Position numbers and translations under genes: made by a program | Notes under the pieces: model-generated | Database searches by the model: none | Told to the model about the DNA's origin: nothing | Seen by the model: the letters and a program-made list of their open reading frames with translations, nothing else | In this document: one piece after another, positions 56,391 through 64,000 of the stretch | Numbering within the stretch: the stretch's first letter is position 1 | Layout: each line of letters begins with the position of its first letter | Assembly (NCBI GenBank): GCA_038373865.1 | Contig: JAXGGA010005223.1 | Span: 1 to 64,000 of the forward strand | Source of the DNA: Uloborus plumipes | Lineage: Eukaryota > Arthropoda > Arachnida > Araneae > Uloboridae | Length of the DNA: 64,000 bases | Reading direction: 5' to 3'

Positions 56391-57119
56391 TAATGCTCAG
56401 TATAAAATATTAAGCGAATAAAATTTCGAAAAGATGTGGCTCATTCAGGCTCAACAAGACTCATATTATGTTTGAAGGAACAGTGAGCACTTAAAAAAAG
56501 TAATGTTTGTTATGGCCGACCCAGAGATTCTACTGGAATTAAAATCGATTGGCCAATCCTTTATTTTCTTGATTTCAAGTCAAAAAGCCCATTTTTGAGA
56601 GGCATATGAAAGAGCCCATCAAAATATGGTTATTTCGAAACGTTAACTAGTTCTACAGAATTTTGCCATTTGTCTGAACCACATCACAGAGCCTTTCTTA
56701 GCAAACATATCGATCATATCATAAACTAAACCTGAAAATCTAAAGTAATTTTTAAAATTAGCAAAAGACTTTTGAAATATTAGTTTTTGAAAACTGAGTT
56801 TTATTTAATATGTTTCAATAGTTTCCACCGTGTAAGAGAGCATTCTGTGTATATTTTTGTAGGTTTGCATTGTATGTGGTACTGCCTGATACATAGAAAA
56901 ACGCATTCAAAAATTAATTGTAACTTTTTAATAAGTTTTATTTTCTTACGATATTTAATGTAGGACAAGCTTTTAAATCTTCGTCAAAACGCAGTAATTT
57001 GTTAACTTTACAACTGCAGTAGTTGTCAAAGAATTTCTTAAGGCCTAAATTTAGCAAGCATAGGTTTATGGATATTGGCCTCTTGAAATATCCTATACTA
57101 TAATACGAGAGATGTTTGT
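56391..57119. other. No recognised gene
   Basis: AT-rich; nothing recognised. Confidence 0.4.
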
Positions 57120-57200
57120 CAAGTCGAAAATCGCCCCAGAATTAATAAACTCCGGTAAACTTGGGGGTCTGGGGTTTTTGGCCACGGGGAATCGATTGGC
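57120..57200. repeat. Dispersed repeat, also at 58388-58465
   Basis: AAGTCGAAAATCGCCCCAGA, then AACTCCGGTAAACTTGGGGG and GGGGTTTTTGGCCACG, appear in both places in the same orientation, with two or three differences. The copies bracket the SINE and the CCGACGCATCAAG inverted repeat. Confidence 0.85.
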
Positions 57201-57508
57201 ACCGGTTTTGAAGCGCTACGGTCTAAAAGTTCGGAGTTACAGATAGGATTCATTATAAGTTTGAGAAGATTTCTTACTACGCCATTTTCTTTATGATTAC
57301 TCTTATTGTTATACTGTTTCATAGCAACCACGTTTTAACAATGGATTTCATATTTAATCACATCAGCGTAAATTTATGTTTTTATGGTATTTGGCAAATA
57401 ATTTTTGGCAACACGTTAGAATCGTTATTGTTTTGGAAATTTAAAAGAGATCGATCAAAATAAAGTTAGAATTGGGTATGGGCAGCGGTAGAGCCGCTAT
57501 ATAGACAG

Positions 57509-57729
57509 GCCGACGCATCAAGCTTAAGTTTCACCACTTTGGATCCAACTTATTAACTTTCACTTTCATTTTTCATTGTTGAGGAATTAGGGTTACCAGA
57601 GCAAAGTTTCGGGACATTGCCAAGCTTTGTTAATTTACGTAAAAAGTTACCAAAAAGCGATAACTGGCCAGAAAAGACAGTCCTCACAAACGCGCTGGAT
57701 CCTAAGTGGTAATCTTGATGCGTCGGCTC
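57509..57729. repeat. Inverted repeat pair CCGACGCATCAAG
   Basis: CCGACGCATCAAG at the left and CTTGATGCGTCGG at the right are exact inverted copies about 220 bases apart; a MITE with short termini is possible. No target duplication found. Confidence 0.45.
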
Positions 57730-57744
57730 GTCAAAATAGGGGCC

Positions 57745-58165
57745 TGAGTCCGCAGTTGTCCAATCGGTTAGTCGTCGGACTCGTAACCGGAGGGTCTCGG
57801 GTCGATCAAGCCGCCGATCAAAGATCCACCGTCTTCATTAATGGTTGCTGGGGGACGTTAAAAATGTTCGTGGTTACAAAATCCTCCAAGTGAAACGAAA
57901 CCTCTGGGGTGTGCTGGGCCAAGGGTTTACTCGGCCCTTGGGCCTTCTTCAAAAATGAACAGAGCGCTCTTCAGGGCCCCATCCCGGTAAAAAAGCGAGT
58001 TGTGGTATGTACGGAGGGGGGGGGGTAGGGGACCTGGAGTGTGAAGTGAAGTGAAAGTCAAAACCAACTGGAACCAAATGCGTACTGGAGAACAGAGACT
58101 CTGCATCCATTCGCATCAAAGCCTCCCGCGCCTTCGGCGCCAAATGAAATGAAATTAGGTGTGAT
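57745..58165 (+). repeat. tRNA-derived SINE
   Basis: The head GTCCGCAGTTGTCCAATCGG contains an A box; the anticodon arm CGGACTCGTAACCGG would place CGT in the loop (tRNA-Thr-like); the B box is GGGTCTCGGGTCGATC. The body includes AACCAACTGGAACCAAATGC, and the tail ends CGGCGCCAAATGAAATGAAA. A related body lies at 53670. The cloverleaf is not intact at the acceptor stem, so a SINE rather than a tRNA gene. Confidence 0.7.
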
Positions 58166-58387
58166 TTTACGGTGAGCATGGATTAAATAGGGTTGTGTTT
58201 TTAAAAATAAATTACGGCTGTTTTGAATACGTAATTGCAACCAAAGGCTCAAAAATGCTTTTCAAGTTTGTCTAAATAAGTACTTCGCACTTTAGAAAAA
58301 AACACGAGTTTACAAACCTCTTTTTTTTTTAACCGAGCGGGCTCGGTTCCCTGGTACACGTTAGGGGTAATACGAGGAATGGTTGCC

Positions 58388-58465
58388 AAGTCGAAAATCG
58401 CCCCAGAATTAATTAACTCCGGTAAACTTGGGGGTCAGGGGTTTTTGGCCACGAGGAATCACGAG
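58388..58465. repeat. Second copy of the 57120 repeat
   Basis: GTCGAAAATCGCCCCAGAAT through TTTTTGGCCACG matches 57120-57200. Confidence 0.85.
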
Positions 58466-58975
58466 GTTTGGTTTTTCTAAATAAATTTGTCAAAAATATT
58501 GAACTTCAACACACTTCAATCTTTACGCTGCTCACTTTGTACCATTTCTTTAATTGTATAGTTTTTTTTATTATCAATTACATTTTATTTCCTATGACTT
58601 TTCAAACTTAATCTTTGTATAGAATAGTTCCCTTTCCAAACTCTAACTTTGTTTAGAATAGTTTACAATGGTGCACTTTAACCGGTTATCTTTTCACCAA
58701 TGGTTTCACAAATTTTCTTACGGCATGTATTGTTTTGATAAATCACAATTGAAAATTTAAATCTTCGAGTTAGCTTCGATACCTGTTTTTCTCGAGCGGA
58801 GCTCGGTCACCCGCTGGTATCAAAAAATACTTATTTTTGAGGCTAATTCAAGTTTGAAAGGATTTTCAAAGACTTTTTGTTCACAATTTTTTTTATTTTT
58901 GTACTTATTTGGAAAAGCTTTCATTAGTCAACCTTTGCTGAAAAAAAAAAAAAAAAAAAAAAACTGTCGTGAGTT
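58466..58975. other. No recognised gene
   Basis: AT-rich with a run of about 22 A near 58940-58962. Confidence 0.4.
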
Positions 58976-59330
58976 ATTTTTTTCCATTTAAAAAAATGCA
59001 AAACGCGTATAAAGAAGTTTACACTTTAAAAATGTCAACATGCATGTTTATCTATGTTCGTAAATACACACTATATATACATACTTATAGCATACAGATG
59101 TGTCGGTAACGGTAACAGTGTCCCGAGTTCAATGTTTTTTTCCCATTTCAAAAAAAAAAAAAAAAATCAACATTCATGTGTACGTACATACGACATGCAT
59201 TGCATATACGTACATACGCAATATTTGTGCATACTTATAGTATACAGAGGCTTTGGTAACAGTAACGGTAACAGTGTAGCTAGCTCAATTGTTTTTTTCC
59301 CATCTCGAAAAATGCCCACCGCCTAAAGAA
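58976..59330. repeat. Tandem repeat, unit about 150-170 bp
   Basis: The order TACTTATAGCATACAG, GGTAACGGTAACAGTGTC, CAATGTTTTTTTCCCATTTC and AAAAAA occurs at 59080-59165 and again at 59230-59315; a partial third unit (TTTTTTTCCATTTAAAAAAA, then AAAGAAGTTTACACTT) starts at 58976. The two open frames across it exist only because of the repeat. Confidence 0.8.
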
Positions 59331-60999
59331 GTTTTCACTTCGGAAAAAAGAAAAAACAACATCTACTCTATAAAAGTAGAGATAATTTTCTTTCACAGAA
59401 ACCATGTCTACAAACAACTCATGTCCCTCGAAAGTTTCAGACAAAAATGTCTCATCACAAGTTCATCGATGCAAGTGACTCGGATGCAATTCTGTCGATC
59501 TATCCAATCTAGTAATGAAATACGTGACCAGATGCTATCCTGTCAGGAAAGAGGTTTATTTCTTTAAGTGCTTCGATTGTTTTATTGATTCTCTGCAAGA
59601 ATACGGAAGAAAAATTTAACACGAAAGGCGAATTTTCTGTGCAAGTGAGCAATAACCACCGGTGACAAACTTAAATTATGTTAGCGTGAGAAAACAGCAT
59701 ATGAAGGAGAGAACGCGTCAAAACGTTTTAGGAGTTATCTGTGAGAGATTGAAAGTACACATGCTTACTGATCAGTAAATTGCCACCCTTTTATAAGTAA
59801 AACCATTTGGACTTAAATGTATTGTTTTTATCACTTTTCTGTTAGTGACGGAAAATCTCGTGAGCTAATGTGAGCACATTTTAAGATTTATGTTCATTCT
59901 CACATACTGTTCTCCCATTTAACCTCATGCCTAATAATCCCGAGTTATCTCAGGTTTCTATGCGCTGCTTGAATCTATTATCCAAAGAAAACTCGATTGA
60001 GACTAAATGATTTTATACCTATAAAACTTTAAAAATTCAATTTAAAGCCTACATATTTTGTTTTTTTTTTCGTTTGCTTGTATTCAAAAAAAAAAAATAA
60101 TAATAATAAATAATGCAATGCTTGTTTGATTTTTTTTCCAAAAAAAAAAAAAAAGTCAGGAAAGCGCTAAATTTGAAAAGTTGTTTTCTTCTATTATGTG
60201 GAAAAAATATTAAGTATGTCAGGAAAAGGTGGCCATAAGAAAGCTTAGATGATTCTCTTAAATTGCTTTTTAACTGTGTATTTGGTTGATTTTTCATGCT
60301 GAATTTTACTTATTTTTAACACGTATCTAATGTAATTCCTTTTACGTAAAAATGTAACTATTTTTAAAACTCAATGTTAAAGTTGTAGCATGTGGAATAT
60401 GTTTGAAGTATAGTGTTTCAAAAGTGGCTCATATTTTGTAACTCCTTTTAAAATAGAGGCGAAATAATCGGAAAATGTTTTTTTTACCTCTAGAATAGTA
60501 AAGTAATATTCAGTTAAGTGAAAAAAATTAATTGAAATGAAATTACTTAAAAAATACTGTATACTTCTTTTCGATCATCTTGTGTCACGATTTCGCTTGC
60601 TGTGGACAATTTTTCAGTAAAGTAGGACAAAGTGAAATTTCAAAAAAAAAAAAAAAAATCATCAAAAGTTACTTTACTACATTATTTTACATATTTTTTT
60701 CTGGAAAGATTCTATCAAAAATGATATTTTTTGTCAAAAAGCAAAACTTATAGCAAATATATATATAACTTAATACACAGCTTTTTATAAATCACCTAAT
60801 TACTTACATTTATGTATTTTTGAAATGGAGTTATTTATTCCTTTTTATTAAAGAATCCGCTTCTCACAGGTCATTAATTTTCCAAATATTATTTTTATCT
60901 CTAAATGAATTTATAATAAATCAGTGCTGAAGTTTGCAACATTGTCCAAATAACACATTGTATGCTTATAGCACTCTATCGAAAACAAATTTCATCTTC
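59331..60999. other. AT-rich; left part shares a diverged segment with 61000-61150
   Basis: CTTTAAGTGCTTCGATTGTT and GCGTGAGAAAACAGCA at 59562-59706 correspond to CTTAAGTGCTTCGATTTTTC and CCGTGAGAAAACAGCA at 61000-61135. The spacing between the words is similar in both. No coding frame is conserved between them. Confidence 0.5.
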
Positions 61000-62984
61000 T
61001 TAAGTGCTTCGATTTTTCGATGATTTCACGTAAACATGAAAGCATAGTTTAATGCAGTGGGTGGATTCTTTTAGGAGCAAGAGAATTGGTACAAAGTGAC
61101 AGTTTTAAATGATGGTGCCGTGAGAAAACAGCAGTCGTGAAGAATGATGTACAATTCGAAAAACACGGATTTATAATGAAAGAGAAATATTTTGTTTAGT
61201 TTTCATGACAATAAAGTTAAGTTTAGTTAAAATATCATAAATAACTAATCTGGGGAGCATCTTAAAATAATTTAGTTTGTCTTGATGTAGACATTATTAC
61301 GATTAGTGAGCAATGTGATTATCGTAGAACTTATACTTAGTATAAGCAACATATAACAAAAAGTTCCGTTTAGGATTAAATGAACCTACTTATTCCAACT
61401 CCCGTATTCCAACATCTACGGTCTAGTATCTAATCAATATTCTCTTAGTTGTCAAAGACTGCAAATTATGCCAAACGCCCTTTTTTAGTATTTAGAGCTG
61501 ATTTTAAATATAGTTTTATTGAAATTTCTTTTTTCGTAGCTCTTTCTTTGGTTAAAAGTAATACGCCTGAGATTCAACGATCAAAACTGAACGAAAAGTT
61601 GTTCAAATCAGAAAGTCAAATACGAGATTGAGGGGATGCCCTAGCCGAGATCTTTTGGGGGAAAAGAAGTTTGCTCGAATCGAACTCAAAAACTCATTCA
61701 AAAGTTTTTTTGGGGGGAGAGGGGAGAGGGAAGATCGGAACACATACATTTTTTCCATCCAAAAACCCAGCTTTCCAATTTTCAATTTTTTGATATTTAT
61801 TTAAATACTTTATTTATTTTTGATTTTTTCAACACTTTTAAACTATTTCAAGATGCATTAATCCACTTTGAATGTTGTTTTCGTCTTCATTTACGTTACC
61901 AGGAAAGTAAATCAAAGAAGACATTTCATGTAAAATTTAAAATTCTTAGCAGCAGAAAATTCTGGTAGCATTTTAAAACTTTATAAAATGACATTTCAGA
62001 TGTCATTTCTTATCAGCTCACATTTCTGATGGAAGAAGAATGTTTCTTCCATTCTGAATTTTGTGACATAATAATGGAATATGTGACTAGTTTTCTTTAG
62101 CCAAAATACGTTCCTTTAAGTTTGTGAAATCTATTTAAGCGACGTTTTGTCCACAGTTAGAAAAAAAGCTTTGGCATAGAAATGCATGCTCTTAATGCAA
62201 AATGATCATACAAGAAATCCAATAAAATACTAAAAGATAAAAACATTTTTATGACGAAAACAGTTTTCAGTCCGATTTATTTTCACTTCTTCACTTACTA
62301 GCAAAGTCTGTAATACTCAATCAATATAATACAATCATTTCTCTTATTTAAATCTGATTTTGAAGAAAACAGGCATGGAAAATAAACATTTTACTAAATC
62401 ACCAGAATGTATTAAAATAGCCTTTTGGTTCTGTTAAACTAGTGATTATTAAGCTGTATGCGCATTTGGCTCAATATGTAAGTATTACCATCCTATATTT
62501 CTCGTTTTTCCCTGTACTCGTGAAGACCGAAGATGTGTTTAAAATTTAGAAAACTGTAAACAAACCAGTATTTAAACTTACAATGTCTATCATAAAATTA
62601 TCATAATTCATTTTCGAAGTTCGGAAATGAATCAAATCTTGAAGTTCTTCGCATGTCTAATGCAGCCAAATAATAAAAAAAAAAATAGACTTCGACTTGA
62701 TCTGCGCAAATTTTCTTGCCTCTTCAGTGAGAACTGCAAGAGAAAAGTCTAAATCACATCACTAGCTAAATCTTAAATATATTAAAAACCAAGATTGGGT
62801 AACTTCTTTTTAAAGGTATACCAATGGCAAGTTAATTATTTTTTTAATAGGAAAAGGTTATTCTGTTTTTCTTTATCAAAGTTGCATTATTTTGTAATGT
62901 TCTTTGATTTATTTTAAAATCAAGTGCATACAAAATTTCTTTGTAAAAAATTGAAGACTAAAAAGAGTTTTTATTTTAATTTTT
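61000..62984. other. AT-rich, no recognised gene
   Basis: Apart from the segment duplicated from 59562-59706, no repeat border, tRNA box or family motif was seen. Confidence 0.4.
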
Positions 62985-63420
62985 GTTTCGCATTAATCTT
63001 AAATTGAAAAATGATAGAAAATACATGCACGTAATAGATAAAGAGAAAAAAAGAAAGGAAAGGGAAAAGAAGCTGAGAAAAAGGAGATTTCGAGCAACAC
63101 ACAAAAGAAAAAAAAAGAGAGATGAAGGGCTCAAAAATGCTTGAGAAAGACATCAGACAAATGGAGTGAGAGAGAAACAAAAAAAGGATGAAAAACGTTA
63201 TTGAAAAGCAATAATGGCTGTAGTAACAGTAACAGTAGTAGTAATAAAATAACAAATAGAGAAGATAATGCGAGATAATTTGTAAGACGAACGGTAGAAA
63301 TAAAAATGTAAGAGGTAAAGAATCACAAAGAATTAATGATAATGAAAAAAATTAAGACATTGAAGATAAAGAAGAGGCATGAGGGATGGAGAAAAAGGGA
63401 AATTTTATAAATCACCGATG
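62985..63420. repeat. Purine-rich low-complexity DNA
   Basis: GA/AAAG-rich on the plus strand, with GTAACAGTAACAGTAGTAGT near 63222. The minus-strand 94-codon frame over it, rich in Phe/Ser/Leu/Tyr, is compositional. Confidence 0.8.
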
Positions 63421-63469
63421 CTCTAGTTTTGTATCAAAAGAAAAAGTAAAATACCTAAAAGTTGCTTTT

Positions 63470-63703
63470 CTCTGACAAAGACTGCAGTGGGTGAAAAGCA
63501 GCTTGTACGGTTTTCTCCAATATAGACTAAATACGCAGCGTGAGCCTCAGTTCCAAACAAATATATCTGGTATCCATAGTAACATAAACAGATAAATTAT
63601 TGGTAATGTTGGGAACATCCGTTCTTCTAGAAAAAGTACGGTTTAGTCCGGTTGCAATTGGTCCATGGAGTTTCCAGATCGCAATTAATGCCAACACCTT
63701 GTA
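63470..63703 (-). other. Weak candidate exon
   Basis: On the minus strand TTGTTCTCTATTACAAG is a passable acceptor, followed by an open reading from VLALIAIWKLHGPIATGLNR to a stop after LTLRI (57 codons). Composition is more balanced than the neighbours. No family recognised, and an alternative frame (HAAYLVYIGENRTSCFSPTA) is open in the second half, so a frameshifted relic is also possible. Confidence 0.2.
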
Positions 63704-64000
63704 ATAGAGAACAAGATAAATATAATGTTTGTTGGTTCATTATCTCAGAGTAATAGGAGTCTCACAATCCTCTTATATAAATGGTCCTATATAATGGTGC
63801 TGCATCTAAACAAAGGTTCTTAGATGCTTTGTTGTTTGTGTTCTTTTATATTTCTTTTACTAGTTTCGTTAATGACACTTATTTCGTGATTTTCATTTGG
63901 ACAACAGCTAATGAATTTTTTTTTATGTATGTGCTACATATCTTCGTTAAAAGTTTAATACGAATGAACTCAATTTTGAAATGTCACATTTTTAAAGTTT
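63704..64000. other. No recognised gene
   Basis: AT-rich to the window edge. Confidence 0.4.

Noticed and set aside
62971..63255. 94-codon minus-strand hydrophobic frame
   Set aside because: Product of purine-rich low-complexity DNA on the other strand.

Overview
This window looks like an intron or intergenic stretch of an AT-rich animal genome. An arthropod is most likely, and I lean to a chelicerate such as a spider. The reasons are indirect: the transposon mix (Tc1/mariner, pogo/Tigger, piggyBac, hAT, PIF/Harbinger and Helitron types, a BEL/Pao fragment), tRNA-headed SINEs, long (TA)n arrays, no operon-like gene packing, and a decayed copy of an animal KH-domain gene (FUBP/PSI family). 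I found no intact host gene. Every recognisable protein sequence is a broken transposase, a broken reverse transcriptase, or a pseudogene. One candidate spliced exon (52749-52872, minus) deserves attention.

Layout. 1-940: HTH-like scrap, a tRNA-like SINE head and a pogo-type fragment. 940-6199: a nest of elements, with an outer GATTAC-rich element holding two Tc1/mariner-type insertions (one of which contains a Tc3-like transposon, the other a Helitron) and a hAT element at its right end. 7085-11814: piggyBac, Harbinger-like and other short elements, plus a KH-domain pseudogene butted against a BEL/Pao fragment. 12305-15639: a large Helitron with internal minisatellites, interrupted by a second cleanly inserted element that ends in a foldback. 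16601-18014: degenerate hAT-type element with an internal tandem duplication. 20419-25833: pogo/Tigger transposon split by a piggyBac, itself split by another piggyBac, itself hit by a hAT MITE. 26995-34054: a 1.08 kb tandem duplication, a Helitron and MITEs. 36188-41530: one (TA)n array into which four TA-targeting elements have landed. 42063-51380: a short Helitron, ACTGTAAA-type elements, a Harbinger MITE with TTA duplications, a hAT with 8-bp duplications and a 650-bp foldback. 51381-55630: the least repetitive and slightly GC-richer part. 55630-64000: SINEs, small duplications and low-complexity DNA.

The genes do not form a working pathway. The main content is the insertion history, which can be read from target-site duplications (TA, TTAA, TTA, 8 bp, or A/T without duplication) at many element ends. 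All family calls come from termini and short conserved motifs read by eye. I ran no database search, so element names are class-level only.
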